Assembly: GCF_002871795.1 (NCBI RefSeq)
Contig: NZ_PNHL01000006.1
Location: 62,001 to 126,000 of the forward strand
Source of the DNA: Brachybacterium sp. UMB0905
GTDB lineage: Bacteria; Actinomycetota; Actinomycetes; Actinomycetales; Dermabacteraceae
Direction: 5' to 3'
DNA: 64,000 bases
Positions 33,124 to 43,570 of the stretch are shown in pieces. Below the pieces are notes generated by a model that saw only the letters and a list, made by a program, of their open reading frames with translations, was not told the DNA's origin and searched no databases. Every line of letters starts with the position of its first letter. Position 1 is the stretch's first letter. A program made the translations under genes and the position numbers.

Positions 33124-34064
33124 CCTGACAGGGTACGGGTGGAGGTGAAACGCCGCTCCTGTCCTGTGACCGGGTCGGTGAAGGCGAGGCGGCGGGCCAG
33201 CAGCTGCAGCGGGCCGACGGGGTCGCGGCGCGGCACGGGGTAGAGGTCCTCGCCGCGGATCGGGGCGCCGCGCGAGGATAGCTGGATGCGCAGCTGGTGG
33301 GTGCGACCGGTGTGCGGTTCGAGATCCAGGTGCAGCGTGCCCCGCGGGCCCGGGCCGCGGACACTCACAGCGGTGTGGGCGTTCGGCTCGCCGGGGACGA
33401 CCTGCACGGTGAGGCTGTCTGCGGGCTTGATGAGGCGGTCGCGGAGCGCGATGCGAGTGCCGGGGTCACGCGGCAGCGACCCCTCGTCGTCCGTCGGCCG
33501 CCTCTCCCCTGGCTCGACCAGGGCCTCGTAGTGCTTGCGCACCGCTCCGCGGGCGAAGAGCTGCTGGTAGGCGGCACGTTCGGAGGGCACGATCCCGAAG
33601 GCGAGCACCCCGGCGGTGCGGCGGTCCAGGCGATGCAGCGGCACCAGGGTCGTGATGCCGGTCAGGCGGCGCAGACGGGCGAGGGCGCTGGCGCGCACAT
33701 GGGCACCGCGCGGCATCGTCGCCACGTCATGCGGTTTGTCGATGATCAGCAGATGCTCATCATGCAGCAGCACGGGCAGGTCGATGTCCGGGACGTCTTC
33801 GTCGGCGAGCTCACGGTGGAACCACAGGCGGTCTCCGGGGTGCAGCATCTCCTCGGCGGCGATGGCGGTGCCGTCGGCGCGCACTACGTCTCCGCCCTCG
33901 AAGCGCTCGAGCAGCGGTGTCGCCGCAGGATCCCCGAGGGGTGGGAAGCGCTGCAGCAGAAGGTCGTGGGCGGGGCCGCTCGGGGTGCTGGGCGGGATGG
34001 TCCAGCAGATCGCGTCCAGGCCCTCGCGCTGCGGCAGCGGGGAGGCGGGCCGGCGTCCCCTCAC
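33120..34064 (-). CDS. RluA-family pseudouridine synthase
   Basis: Predicted 314 aa from GTG 34064. It isomerises uridine to pseudouridine in rRNA or tRNA. The catalytic block LVPLHRLDRRTAGVLAFG has the conserved Asp in HRLDR (near residue 145), and the KPHDVAT and GRTHQLRIQLSSRGAPIRGEDLY motifs are present. An N-terminal region of about 70 residues with a LLLQRF...GGDVVRADG layout looks like a degenerate S4-type RNA-binding domain. Target specificity cannot be assigned. The stop overlaps the next gene by 4 nt, and the previous gene ends 4 nt upstream. Confidence 0.92.
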   Translation of the reverse strand: MRGRRPASPLPQREGLDAICWTIPPSTPSGPAHDLLLQRFPPLGDPAATPLLERFEGGDVVRADGTAIAAEEMLHPGDRLWFHRELADEDVPDIDLPVLLHDEHLLIIDKPHDVATMPRGAHVRASALARLRRLTGITTLVPLHRLDRRTAGVLAFGIVPSERAAYQQLFARGAVRKHYEALVEPGERRPTDDEGSLPRDPGTRIALRDRLIKPADSLTVQVVPGEPNAHTAVSVRGPGPRGTLHLDLEPHTGRTHQLRIQLSSRGAPIRGEDLYPVPRRDPVGPLQLLARRLAFTDPVTGQERRFTSTRTLSG

Positions 34065-34068
34065 CCGG

Positions 34069-34770
34069 TCACAGCCCCCACACGATGAAGGTCAGCAGAT
34101 TGTGGCCCGCGTAGAACGCCACCAGGGCGAGCAGCAGCAGCTGCGGGTGGCGGTCCACGAAGTTCATGGCCTGCGGCACCTGCTGGCGCAGCTCGGCGGG
34201 CGTGATGGCGTCGATGTGGTCGATGCGCACCTGCGCTTCTCTGGCGCGTTGCAGCACCATGTCCTGGGCGCGCGGGCCGAACAGGCGGCTGGGGACGGCG
34301 AGCATCCGGCGGTCCGCCGGGTCCATGACGTACACGCCGTCGTACAGGGTGTCGGGGGCGTCGAGCATCTCCCCGGCGCTGGTGCCGCGGGAGATGTCCC
34401 GCACCGCGATCACGCGGCCCACCTGCTGCCAGGTGGCGGTGCGGGGGGTGCGCAGGAGACTGCGCAGGGTGAAGCCCTCCTCGTCGACCTGCAACCAGGC
34501 GGTCAGCACGCGCAGCGTCACCGCGGTGGCCAGCACCGCCACGATCACCCACAGCACCAGGGGGAGGGTGAAGAGGGCGTCGCGGAAAAGGGCCTCGTCA
34601 CGCCACAGTCGCTGGCCCACGAAGCTAATGATCACGAGGAACTCGAGGACCACCACGAACACGAGGGCGGTCACGAGCGTGCCGATCACGACGGAGGCCG
34701 GGGGCCCGAAGGTTCGGGTCGGGCGATCGTCGTGGACCCTGGGCTCGGCCGGGCCGGATGTGCTGGCCAC
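34069..34770 (-). CDS. PH-domain-like membrane protein
   Basis: Predicted 233 aa. A Pro-rich tail is followed by two helices (VVIGTLVTALVFVVVLEFLVIISFVG and LVLWVIVAVLATAVTLRVLTAW), a beta-rich stretch (LQVDEEGFTLRSLLRTPRTATWQQVGRVIAV) typical of bacterial PH domains, and a short C-terminal helix (LLLLALVAFYAGHNLLTFIVW). The YDGVYVMDPADRRMLAVPSRLFG block looks like the continued PH fold. It is the first gene of the 34.8-31.0 kb operon. The region just upstream holds the groEL terminator hairpin. Confidence 0.7.
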   Translation of the reverse strand: MASTSGPAEPRVHDDRPTRTFGPPASVVIGTLVTALVFVVVLEFLVIISFVGQRLWRDEALFRDALFTLPLVLWVIVAVLATAVTLRVLTAWLQVDEEGFTLRSLLRTPRTATWQQVGRVIAVRDISRGTSAGEMLDAPDTLYDGVYVMDPADRRMLAVPSRLFGPRAQDMVLQRAREAQVRIDHIDAITPAELRQQVPQAMNFVDRHPQLLLLALVAFYAGHNLLTFIVWGL

Positions 34771-34826
34771 CTACGCTCCTCGGGACTCGACATCTGAACA
34801 CGGACATCCTAGTGGGAGCCCGATGC

Positions 34827-34864
34827 GCAACGGGCGAGCCAGGTGCTCCTGGCCCGCCCGTTGC
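34827..34864 (-). terminator. Terminator hairpin after groEL
   Basis: GCAACGGGC at 34827-34835 pairs with 34856-34864, and the inner GCCAGG/CCTGGC segments extend the stem around a 4-nt loop. It lies about 20 nt beyond the groEL stop on the minus strand. A smaller TGACC/GGTCA hairpin overlaps the stop itself. Confidence 0.7.
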
Positions 34865-34882
34865 TGCGATCTGACCGTGAGG

Positions 34883-36777
<1,895 letters not shown>

Positions 36778-36914
36778 GCGGCTCACTCCTTCTTGAGATG
36801 ACTCTGCTTGAGTTCGGGTGGCGGGATCGGGGTCCGATCGTCGTCGCGGGTCCGACCGGGAGGATCCCTGACGGCAGGCTCTGGCACTCTCGGCCGTCGA
36901 CTGCCAACGCGCTC

Positions 36915-36956
36915 ACTCTAGGCCCCGCGCTGGCACTCGTGCAAGGCGAGTGCTAA
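36915..36956 (-). promoter_or_regulatory. CIRCE operator overlapping the groES-groEL promoter
   Basis: Read on the minus strand, TTAGCACTC at 36948-36956, a 9-nt spacer and GAGTGCCAG at 36930-36938 form a CIRCE element with two deviations in the second arm. A -35-like TTGCAC (36939-36944) lies inside the spacer and a -10 TAGAGT (36915-36920) follows after 18 nt, so HrcA binding would cover the promoter. Confidence 0.88.
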
Positions 36957-36981
36957 GCGCTCGGCGAACGGCTCGCGCCCC

Positions 36982-37836
36982 TCAGCGCCCGGCCGCCTGC
37001 AGGATCTGCGCCACCTGCTGTTCCTCGAAGCGGTAGACCGGTTCGAAGACATCGCGCTGGGCGTCACCCGCGTTCGGCAGCACGGAGCTCCAGATCCGCG
37101 GGGCGCCCGCCCCGAGCTCCACGATGCTCGCGCCGGACAGGGCCAGGGCCTGCTCGCTCTCCCCCGCTCCCAGCGGATCCACGACGTTCGTGATCCCCGG
37201 GGCGACATGCACCGGGATGCCCGCGACCTGTCCGTCCATCGCGTGGTGGTAGTGGCCGGACAGCACGATGCGTACATCGGAGCCCTCGAGCACCGCAGCG
37301 AGCTCATCCCGGCCATCCAGCTCGAGGCCGGCCAGCAGCGGTGTCGCGGCTGGAAGCGGCGGATGGTGGATCACCAGCACCGTCCCCGCGGCGGCGGGCT
37401 CGGCGAGAACGGCGCGCAGCCACTGCAGCTGCTCGGTCTCGAGATGGCCGTACCCGGCCCCCGGCACGCTCGAATCGAGCACCACCACGCGACCGCCGCC
37501 GGACAGCTGCACCACCCGGTCCTGGCTCTCGGCACGCTGCTCCCCCGGGGCGATCGTCTGGCCGTACACGGTGGAGACGTCATGGTTGCCCATGGCGACC
37601 ACGAGCGGGGCCCCGAGCTGCTGGGCGAAGGGGTCCAGGAGCTCGTGCAGCAGCGCGTAGCTCTTGGCGCTGCCATCCTCGGAGGCATCGCCCGCGTGGA
37701 CCACGAGGTCGATGTCCTGCAGGGGCGCAAGATGCGCGAGCAGTCCGCGCAGCGCCGCGGCAGTGTCGATGCGGTCGTAGTGACGGGCGTTCGGATCGCC
37801 GTACAGGTGGGTGTCGGTCAGGTGGAGGATGCGCAT
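36982..37836 (-). CDS. Calcineurin-like metallophosphoesterase (cAMP phosphodiesterase-like)
   Basis: Predicted 284 aa from ATG 37836, which lies 6 nt after TACGGT (leaderless); a longer frame upstream has no support. The full two-metal motif set is present: LTDTHLYG (DxH), VVHAGDASEDG (GDxxD-like), AMGNHDVS (GNHD), VLVIHHPPLP and LSGHYHHAMDGQ (GHxH). The arrangement matches the CpdA/Icc-type cyclic nucleotide phosphodiesterases, though the substrate may be another phosphodiester. It is upstream of the groE promoter on the same strand; the CIRCE begins 26 nt after its stop. Confidence 0.88.
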   Translation of the reverse strand: MRILHLTDTHLYGDPNARHYDRIDTAAALRGLLAHLAPLQDIDLVVHAGDASEDGSAKSYALLHELLDPFAQQLGAPLVVAMGNHDVSTVYGQTIAPGEQRAESQDRVVQLSGGGRVVVLDSSVPGAGYGHLETEQLQWLRAVLAEPAAAGTVLVIHHPPLPAATPLLAGLELDGRDELAAVLEGSDVRIVLSGHYHHAMDGQVAGIPVHVAPGITNVVDPLGAGESEQALALSGASIVELGAGAPRIWSSVLPNAGDAQRDVFEPVYRFEEQQVAQILQAAGR

Positions 37837-37925
37837 GATCGCACCGTAGCGGTGGCGTGTGGCCGATAAGTGAACAGCCGCGTCGGCGCGGTGATTGATC
37901 CGTGTGCGCGGACGCTCCGGGCCCC

Positions 37926-38429
37926 TCAGCCCAGCGCCCCCACCCATTCCTCCTCGCCGTCCGTGAAGCGCTGATGCTTCCAGATCGGCAGGCGACGCTT
38001 GACCGTGTCCACAAGGTCATCGCAGGCGGCGAAGGCCTGTTTGCGGTGCGGAGCGGAGACCGCGCAGGCCAGGGCGGACTCCCCGATCGCGAGCGGCCCC
38101 ACCCGGTGGGTGAGCGCCACGAGCACGTCGGGGTAGCGCTCGGCGATCTCTGCGGCGACCTCGCGGGCGACCGCCGAGGCGCTCGGATGGGAGCTGTATT
38201 CGAGGCGTTCGACGTCCTTGCCGCCGTCGTGGTCGCGCACCACCCCGTCGAAGGTGACGACCGCGCCGCAGCGCGGATCGGCGACGGCCGCGGCCATCAC
38301 GGCGATGCTCACCGGCTCCTCGGTCACCGCGGCGTGCCGCACCCGCTGGTCGGCAGTCCCCATCGCGGGATCGCCCGGCACCCGCAGCTGCGCGATGTCT
38401 CCGCCGAAGGGCGTGGGCCCGGTGGTCAT
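37926..38429 (-). CDS. moaE: Molybdopterin synthase catalytic subunit
   Basis: Predicted 167 aa. MoaE with MoaD converts cyclic pyranopterin monophosphate to molybdopterin. Signatures: CGAVVTFDGVVRDHDGGKDV, LEYSSHPSA, VGPLAIGESALACAVSAPHRKQAF and the C-terminal LPIWKHQRFTDGEEEWVG with the active-site Lys region. The about 30 N-terminal residues are extra relative to E. coli. Its ATG overlaps the mogA-type stop (ATGA), making it the last gene of the moeA-moaC-mogA-moaE operon. MoaD is encoded in the divergent moaA operon. Confidence 0.94.
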   Translation of the reverse strand: MTTGPTPFGGDIAQLRVPGDPAMGTADQRVRHAAVTEEPVSIAVMAAAVADPRCGAVVTFDGVVRDHDGGKDVERLEYSSHPSASAVAREVAAEIAERYPDVLVALTHRVGPLAIGESALACAVSAPHRKQAFAACDDLVDTVKRRLPIWKHQRFTDGEEEWVGALG

Positions 38430-38974
38430 TCGTGTCCCCCGCCGTCGCGCTGCTCGAGCAGGTGGTCCAGGATCGGATCAAGCACCGTGATGCCGTCCTT
38501 CACCCCGCCGCGAGAACCCGGCAGGTTCACCACGAAGCTGCGGCCCGCCATCCCGGCGAGGCCGCGGCTGAGCACAGCGGCCGGAGACTTCTCAGAGCCG
38601 ATGCGCCGCACCGCCTCCAGCACGCCGGGCATCTCGCGCTCGATCAGCGGGGCGGTCTGCTCGGGGGTGACGTCGGTGGGGCTGATGCCGGTGCCGCCCG
38701 AGGAGATCACCACATCGATCTCGCGGCTGATCGCCGTGGCGAGCGCGGCACCGACCTCGGGGCCATCGGGCACAACCTGGTGCTCGACGGGGTCCAGGCC
38801 GCGCTCGGTCAGCCACTGCACGAGCAGCGGGCCGGTGCGGTCCTCATAGGTGCCGTCGGCGGCGCGGGTCGAGGCGATCAGCACCAGGGCGCTGCCGCGC
38901 AGGGTCGGGGCGGGGGCTCCTTCCTCGCGGGCGGTGCAGTCGGCGTCGCTGCGCTGGGCGGGCATGTGTTTCAT
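38426..38974 (-). CDS. MogA/MoaB-family molybdopterin adenylyltransferase
   Basis: Predicted 182 aa from ATG 38974, which overlaps the moaC stop (ATGA). It activates molybdopterin by adenylylation before metal insertion. Motifs: VLIASTRAADGTYEDRTGP, the ISSGGTGISPTDVTPEQT loop that binds the pterin phosphate and FVVNLPGSRGGVKDGI. An N-terminal extension of about 25 residues contains a Cys (DADCTAREEG). MogA and MoaB cannot be separated on this evidence, so I leave the symbol blank. It is coupled on both sides. Confidence 0.9.
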   Translation of the reverse strand: MKHMPAQRSDADCTAREEGAPAPTLRGSALVLIASTRAADGTYEDRTGPLLVQWLTERGLDPVEHQVVPDGPEVGAALATAISREIDVVISSGGTGISPTDVTPEQTAPLIEREMPGVLEAVRRIGSEKSPAAVLSRGLAGMAGRSFVVNLPGSRGGVKDGITVLDPILDHLLEQRDGGGHE

Positions 38975-39528
38975 CGGTCCTCCTCCGAGGAGTTCGTCCG
39001 GGCGGCCTCGCGCTGCTCGCGCGTCCAGTCCCCGCTCTTGCCGCCGGATTTCGCCATGACGGCGATGTCCTCGATGCGGGCCAGCGGGTCCACGGCCTTG
39101 ATCATGTCGAACAGGGTCAGCGCGGTGACGCTCACCGCGGTCAGAGCCTCCATCTCCACGCCGGTGACGCCGCGGGTGCGCACGCGCGCGATGATCTCCA
39201 CGCGGTGCCCGGCGGGGTGCAGGTCCACCTCGATGCCGCCGAGTGGCAGCGGATGGCACAGGGGGATGAGGTCGCTCGTGCGCTTGGCACCCATGATCCC
39301 GGCCAGGCGGGCGGTGGCGAGCGCCTCCCCCTTGGGCAGGTCACCGGTCGCGATGCGGTCCACCACATCGGCGCGGGTGCGCAGGATTCCGCGGGCGCGG
39401 GCCTCGCGGGAGGTGACGTTCTTGGCGGTCACATCGACCATATGGGCGGAGCCGTCGGGGCGCACATGGCTGAGCTCGGTGCCGTGCTCTGAGTGGGGGT
39501 GTGAGGGCGAGGGGTTCGGCTGGTCCAT
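38971..39528 (-). CDS. moaC: Cyclic pyranopterin monophosphate synthase
   Basis: Predicted 185 aa. It completes conversion of the MoaA product to cyclic pyranopterin monophosphate. Signatures: MVDVTAKNVTSREARARG, LIPLCHPLPLGGIEVDL, GVEMEALTAVSVTALTLFDMIKAVD and the catalytic-end KSGGKSGDW. About 25 extra N-terminal residues are Pro/Ser/His-rich. Its ATG shares one base with the moeA stop (TGATG), and the stop overlaps the mogA-type start. Confidence 0.96.
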   Translation of the reverse strand: MDQPNPSPSHPHSEHGTELSHVRPDGSAHMVDVTAKNVTSREARARGILRTRADVVDRIATGDLPKGEALATARLAGIMGAKRTSDLIPLCHPLPLGGIEVDLHPAGHRVEIIARVRTRGVTGVEMEALTAVSVTALTLFDMIKAVDPLARIEDIAVMAKSGGKSGDWTREQREAARTNSSEEDR

Positions 39529-40793
39529 CAGCGTTCTCCTTCCGGCAGCAGGATCGTCTCCACCAGGTCTTCGTGGTGCAGGGCGTCCACCCCGACGGGG
39601 ACCCGGACCAGGGCGGTGGCACCGGCCAGGGCTCCCAGCAGATGCGAGGAGGGCCCGCCGGCCAGGCGCACGTGACCGCTGGGCAGTACGCGAGCGCGGC
39701 GATACTGCTCAAGATGGGCGGGTGAGGGCTCGGGGCGCGCGGGGTCATCGAGCTGCAGGGGCAGGCGGAGGCGCTGGCGGGGGGTGGCGCCGAGGGCGGG
39801 GCGCAGCAGCAGCTCGACGGACAGCAGCGCGGAGACCGGGTTGCCGGGCAGTGCGACCCAGGCGATGTCTCCCGCCGCGGGATCGGCCAGGTCGCGGTCC
39901 AGGGTGCCGATGCCCTGCGGTCCGCCCGGTTGCATCGCGACCTTCGGGAACACCAGGCGCACCCCGGGCAGCTCGGCGGCCTGGCGCACCGGTTCGAAGG
40001 CACCGGCGGAGACACCGCCGGAGGTGACCACGGCCTGTGCCTGCGCGTGGCGGCGGATCAGGTCCACCAGCCGCGGCGCATCATCACCCACCTGCTCGAC
40101 GTTCACCACCTCGGCCCCCAGGGCACGCAGTGCCGCAGCGATCCCGGGCCCATTGGCATCGAAGGCCGCGCCACGGGGCAGCTGCGCTCCCGGCTGCGGG
40201 GTGGCGAGCTCACTGCCGGTGGAGACCACGAGCACGCGCAGCGGATCGCGGGCCTCAACGCTGGCGACGCCGCAGGCGGCGAGATGGGCGATGCGCGCCG
40301 CGGACAGGGCCGTGCCCTCACGGGCGATGACATCCCCGGCGCGGGTGTCCGAGCCGGCGCGGCGCACGAATCGGCCAGCCTGCGCGGCACCGGACGGCAG
40401 GGTCACCGTGGTCGCGGTGAAGTCCTGCTCGGCGGTGTCCTCGATCGGGATCACCTGGTCGGCGCCGGTGGGCACGGGGGCGCCGGTCATGATCGGGCGC
40501 GCCTGCCCGGGCTCGAGGGTCCCCGGCGCATCCCCGGCGGCGATCGGCGGCCCGACGGGCAGGGTCACCGGCTGGGCCGGGGTGAGGTCCGCACAGCGCA
40601 CGGCATAGCCGTCCATCTGGGAGTTGTCGGCGGACGGCACGTCGACGACCGCGCGCACATCGGCGGCGATCACCACCCCGGGGCGCAGGTCCTCAAGCGC
40701 CACCCGCCGACGGGTCGCGCGGTGCGCGAGCAGGGCGTGAACGTCCTGCTGATGCTCCTGCACGGGGACGCGGGCGGGGGTGTCGGAGCTCAT
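39528..40793 (-). CDS. moeA: Molybdopterin molybdenumtransferase
   Basis: Predicted 421 aa from ATG 40793; the frame stays open far upstream, opposite moaA, without support. MoeA inserts molybdate into adenylated molybdopterin. Motifs: DNSQMDGYAVR, PGQARPIMTGAPVPTGADQVIPIEDT, VVSTGSELATPQPGAQLPRG, VTSGGVSAG, PKVAMQPGGPQGIG and ALPGNPVSALLSVELL. It is the first gene of the minus-strand Moco operon and divergent from moaA, with only 63 nt between. A second, more divergent MoeA is at 49973-51193. Confidence 0.95.
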   Translation of the reverse strand: MSSDTPARVPVQEHQQDVHALLAHRATRRRVALEDLRPGVVIAADVRAVVDVPSADNSQMDGYAVRCADLTPAQPVTLPVGPPIAAGDAPGTLEPGQARPIMTGAPVPTGADQVIPIEDTAEQDFTATTVTLPSGAAQAGRFVRRAGSDTRAGDVIAREGTALSAARIAHLAACGVASVEARDPLRVLVVSTGSELATPQPGAQLPRGAAFDANGPGIAAALRALGAEVVNVEQVGDDAPRLVDLIRRHAQAQAVVTSGGVSAGAFEPVRQAAELPGVRLVFPKVAMQPGGPQGIGTLDRDLADPAAGDIAWVALPGNPVSALLSVELLLRPALGATPRQRLRLPLQLDDPARPEPSPAHLEQYRRARVLPSGHVRLAGGPSSHLLGALAGATALVRVPVGVDALHHEDLVETILLPEGER

Positions 40794-40856
40794 CTGCCCA
40801 GTATCTCCCACTGCCCCTATGCTGGATGGACGTCCGATGAGCGCTGGAGGTGAGCG
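40794..40856. promoter_or_regulatory. Bidirectional moeA/moaA promoter region
   Basis: All control signals for both Moco operons must fit in 63 nt. For moaA, TATGCT near 40818-40823 is a plausible -10, and GGAGG 7-8 nt before ATG 40857 is the ribosome-binding site. I see no TANNNT at 6 nt from the moeA start. No known Moco riboswitch fold is evident in so short a region. Confidence 0.5.
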
Positions 40857-41963
40857 ATGGCATCCCCGGTTCCCCTGGGCATCCCGATGCCGCGGCGCAC
40901 GGACCCGCTGTCTCCGCACCTGCCCGATACGAGCGACCGCCCCGCTGTGCCCGGTCTGCTGGACACCTTCGCACGCACCGCCACCGATCTGCGCGTCTCC
41001 CTGACCGACTTCTGCAATCTGCGCTGCACCTACTGCATGCCCGAATCCGGGATGGAGTTTTTGAAGAAGCAGCAGCTGCTGTCCGTCGAGGAGATCGTGC
41101 GCCTGGTGCGCGTGGGCGTGGAGCAGCTGGGCATCCAGCAGGTGCGCTTCACCGGCGGTGAGCCGCTGACCCGCGCGGACCTCGACGAGATCATCGCGGG
41201 AGTCGCCGCGCTCACCCCGCGCCCCGAGATCTCCCTGACCACGAATGCGATCGGCCTGGAGGTGCGGGCGGCGAAGCTCGCCCGGGCAGGGCTGGACCGC
41301 ATCAACGTGTCGCTGGACTCCGTGGTCTCGGAGACCTTCGAGCGGATCACCCGTCGGCCCCTGCTGCACCGAGTGCTCGAGGGCATCGAGGGGGCGCGGG
41401 AGGCAGGTCTGGATCCGATCAAGATCAACGCCGTGCTGATGCCGGGGATCAACGATCATGAGCTGCCGGATCTGCTGGCCTGGTGCCTGGAGCGGGACCT
41501 GCAGCTGCGCGTGATTGAGCAGATGCCGCTGGATGCGGGCCGCACCTGGGAGCGCACCGCCATGGTCACCGCGGCGGATGTGCACCAGATGCTCGCTCCG
41601 CACTACCTCCTCACCCCCAGCGAGGAGCCGCGCGAGGGCGCGCCCGCGGAGAAGTTCCAGGTGCGCTCCCGCGCCGCCGGGCCCGACTCCCCGGTGCTAG
41701 GGACGCTGGGGATCATCGCCTCAGTGACCCGCCCGTTCTGCGCCGACTGCCGCCGCACCCGGCTGACCGCCGAGGGCAGCGTGCGCACCTGCCTGTTCTC
41801 CACCTCGGAGACCGGGCTGCGCGATGCCCTGCGCGCCGGAGCATCCGATGAGGACCTGGCCCGGATCTGGCGGGCCGCGCACTGGGGCAAGGCCGCCGGT
41901 CACGGCATGGACCGCCCCGACTTCACCCAGCCCGAGCGCCCCATGAGCGCTATCGGCGGCTGA
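40857..41963 (+). CDS. moaA: GTP 3',8-cyclase (radical SAM)
   Basis: Predicted 368 aa. It begins molybdenum cofactor synthesis by rearranging GTP. The radical-SAM cluster is Cys53, Cys57 and Cys60 (CNLRCTYC). The C-terminal GTP-side [4Fe-4S] cluster is Cys295, Cys298 and Cys312. Other signatures are VRFTGGEPLTR and LDRINVSLDS, and the chain ends in Gly-Gly as required for activity in this family. An N-terminal extension of about 35 residues precedes the core. GGAGG precedes the ATG. It is followed 22 nt later by moaD. Confidence 0.97.
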   Translation: MASPVPLGIPMPRRTDPLSPHLPDTSDRPAVPGLLDTFARTATDLRVSLTDFCNLRCTYCMPESGMEFLKKQQLLSVEEIVRLVRVGVEQLGIQQVRFTGGEPLTRADLDEIIAGVAALTPRPEISLTTNAIGLEVRAAKLARAGLDRINVSLDSVVSETFERITRRPLLHRVLEGIEGAREAGLDPIKINAVLMPGINDHELPDLLAWCLERDLQLRVIEQMPLDAGRTWERTAMVTAADVHQMLAPHYLLTPSEEPREGAPAEKFQVRSRAAGPDSPVLGTLGIIASVTRPFCADCRRTRLTAEGSVRTCLFSTSETGLRDALRAGASDEDLARIWRAAHWGKAAGHGMDRPDFTQPERPMSAIGG

Positions 41964-41985
41964 GACCGCACCCAGGAGGACCGAC

Positions 41986-42297
41986 ATGACCCAGACGCCT
42001 GCCGCAGCCCCCGAGACCACCGCCCCCCAGACCGCCCCGGCCCCCACCACTGCGCCGCTGATCAGCGTGCACCTGTTCGCCGCCGCCGCCGCGGAGCTCG
42101 GCACCGCACAGACCCAGGTCACCGGCGCCACGGTCCAGGGGGCCCTGGAGAACCTGCTGGAGGGCGCGAGCGATCGTGCCCGCCAGGTGGTCGAGCGCTC
42201 CTCGCTGCTGCTGAACGCGGTCTCCTGCACCGACCGCGAGCGGGAGCTTGCCGACGGGGACCGCCTAGACGTGCTGCCGCCGTTTGCGGGCGGCTGA
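41986..42297 (+). CDS. moaD: Molybdopterin synthase sulphur carrier subunit
   Basis: Predicted 103 aa. MoaD is a ubiquitin-like carrier whose C-terminal Gly-Gly is adenylated and thiocarboxylated. The chain ends DRLDVLPPFAGG, the expected tail, and ISVHLFAAAAAELG with LNAVSCTDRERELADGD fits the beta-grasp fold. A Thr/Pro/Ala-rich leader of about 24 residues is longer than usual; a GGAGG site precedes the ATG, so it may be real. The partner MoaE is in the divergent operon, and the activating enzyme MoeZ is encoded convergently 49 nt downstream. Confidence 0.93.
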   Translation: MTQTPAAAPETTAPQTAPAPTTAPLISVHLFAAAAAELGTAQTQVTGATVQGALENLLEGASDRARQVVERSSLLLNAVSCTDRERELADGDRLDVLPPFAGG

Positions 42298-42346
42298 GCC
42301 CCGGGATGCGACCGGACGCCTGCCGGGCAGCGCCCTGGCCTGTGGG

Positions 42347-43447
42347 TCAGTCGGCGCCCGCCGCAACCAACGCCGGATACCCATCGGCCACGGACAGCAC
42401 CTCGATCCCGACCCCGGCCAGCATCTTCTGCGCGGCGGCCGACCGTTTCCCGGCGGCGCAGTAGAGGATCGCCCCGGCCAGCTCCTGCTGCGCGGCGGGA
42501 TCTTCGGTGATCTCTCCCAGCGGCAGATGCCGCGCCCCGGCCACCATGCCCCCGGCGACCTCCTCCGCCTCGCGCACATCCACCAGCAAGGCGCCATCCC
42601 GCTGCCGTTTGAGGGCTTCCCGCGCGCTGATCTCCCGTGCGTCCCCGGCATCCGCCCCGGGTAGCCCGCAGGTGAGCGTCAGGTCCTCAAGCTCGGTCAC
42701 TGGTGCACGGGAGGGATCTCGCCGCACCGGCAGCTGCGCCCAGGTCATGGTGAGAGCGTCGAACAGGGCGATCCTGCCGCGCAGGTCCTCCCCCACCCCG
42801 GTGAGGACCTTGACCGCTTCGAGCGCCATGGTGGAGCCGATGACGCCGCACAGCATGCCCAGCACCCCGGCTTCTGCGCAGGAGGGCACCTCGCCGGGTC
42901 GTGGCGGGACGGGGTGGACATCGCGGTAGGTGACGCCGCTGCCACCAGCGGCATCGAACACGGAGACCTGCCCGGCATAGGCCAGGATCGAACCCCACAC
43001 GAGCGGCACATCGAGGATCTCGCAGGCGTCGGAGACCAGGTAGCGGGTGGGGAAGTTGTCGGTGCCGTCCAGCACCAGGTCATGGCCCGCGATGATGTCC
43101 AGGGCGTTGTCCACCGTCAGCGTCTGCGTGAGCGGCGTGACGTGGACCGCAGGGTCCAGGGCGCGCATCCGCCGGGCCGCGGACTCCGCTTTCGGCTCGC
43201 CGATCTCCGCGGTGGCGTGGATGACCTGACGGTGCAAGTTCGACTCGTCCACCCGGTCGGCGTCGAGGACGGTCAGGTGCCCCACGCCGACCCCGGTGAG
43301 GTAGGACAGCACCGGGGCGCCCAGGCCGCCCGCTCCGACCACGAGCACCCGGGCGTCTCGCAGGCGCCGCTGCTCGGCGGGACCGAAGCCGGGCAGGCGC
43401 AGCTGGCGGGCATGACGGGGGCTGAGGTCGGGATCGATCGTGGTCAC
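42347..43447 (-). CDS. moeZ: MoeZ-type adenylyltransferase/sulphurtransferase (MoeB plus rhodanese)
   Basis: Predicted 366 aa from GTG 43447; GAGAAT lies 6 nt upstream. The N-terminal about 260 residues are an E1-like ThiF/MoeB domain: RQLRLPGFGPAEQRRL, nucleotide-binding VVGAGGLGAP, DADRVDESNLHRQ, DGTDNFPTRYLVSDAC and the PSCAEAGVLGMLCGVIGS segment with the reactive Cys. The C-terminal 100 residues are a rhodanese domain with the persulphide loop YCAAGKRS. Such fusions adenylate and sulphurate MoaD and, in mycobacteria, also CysO. The position next to moaD supports the Moco role. It may serve both carriers. Confidence 0.92.
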   Translation of the reverse strand: MTTIDPDLSPRHARQLRLPGFGPAEQRRLRDARVLVVGAGGLGAPVLSYLTGVGVGHLTVLDADRVDESNLHRQVIHATAEIGEPKAESAARRMRALDPAVHVTPLTQTLTVDNALDIIAGHDLVLDGTDNFPTRYLVSDACEILDVPLVWGSILAYAGQVSVFDAAGGSGVTYRDVHPVPPRPGEVPSCAEAGVLGMLCGVIGSTMALEAVKVLTGVGEDLRGRIALFDALTMTWAQLPVRRDPSRAPVTELEDLTLTCGLPGADAGDAREISAREALKRQRDGALLVDVREAEEVAGGMVAGARHLPLGEITEDPAAQQELAGAILYCAAGKRSAAAQKMLAGVGIEVLSVADGYPALVAAGAD

Positions 43448-43507
43448 AGATCCATTCTCCCACCCGGTCGCAGGTCGGGGATCAGCGCGCCGGGTCCACA
43501 CGACGAG

Positions 43508-43540
43508 GCGCGGCGCGGGGGCTCCTCCCTCGCGCCGCGC
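43508..43540 (-). terminator. Hairpin terminator after the peptide-binding protein gene
   Basis: GCGCGGCGCG at 43508-43517 pairs exactly with 43531-43540 (13-nt loop), about 30 nt beyond the stop of the substrate-binding protein on the minus strand. The perfect palindrome GCTCAGCTGAGC at 43549-43560 lies between. No T-run is present. Confidence 0.55.
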
Positions 43541-43570
43541 TCGGTGATGCTCAGCTGAGCTGCGCGCCGA

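Noticed and set aside
39528..41603. Extending moeA upstream to a 691-codon frame
   Set aside because: The extension lies wholly antisense to moaA and has no family features; ATG 40793 gives the normal MoeA start and length.
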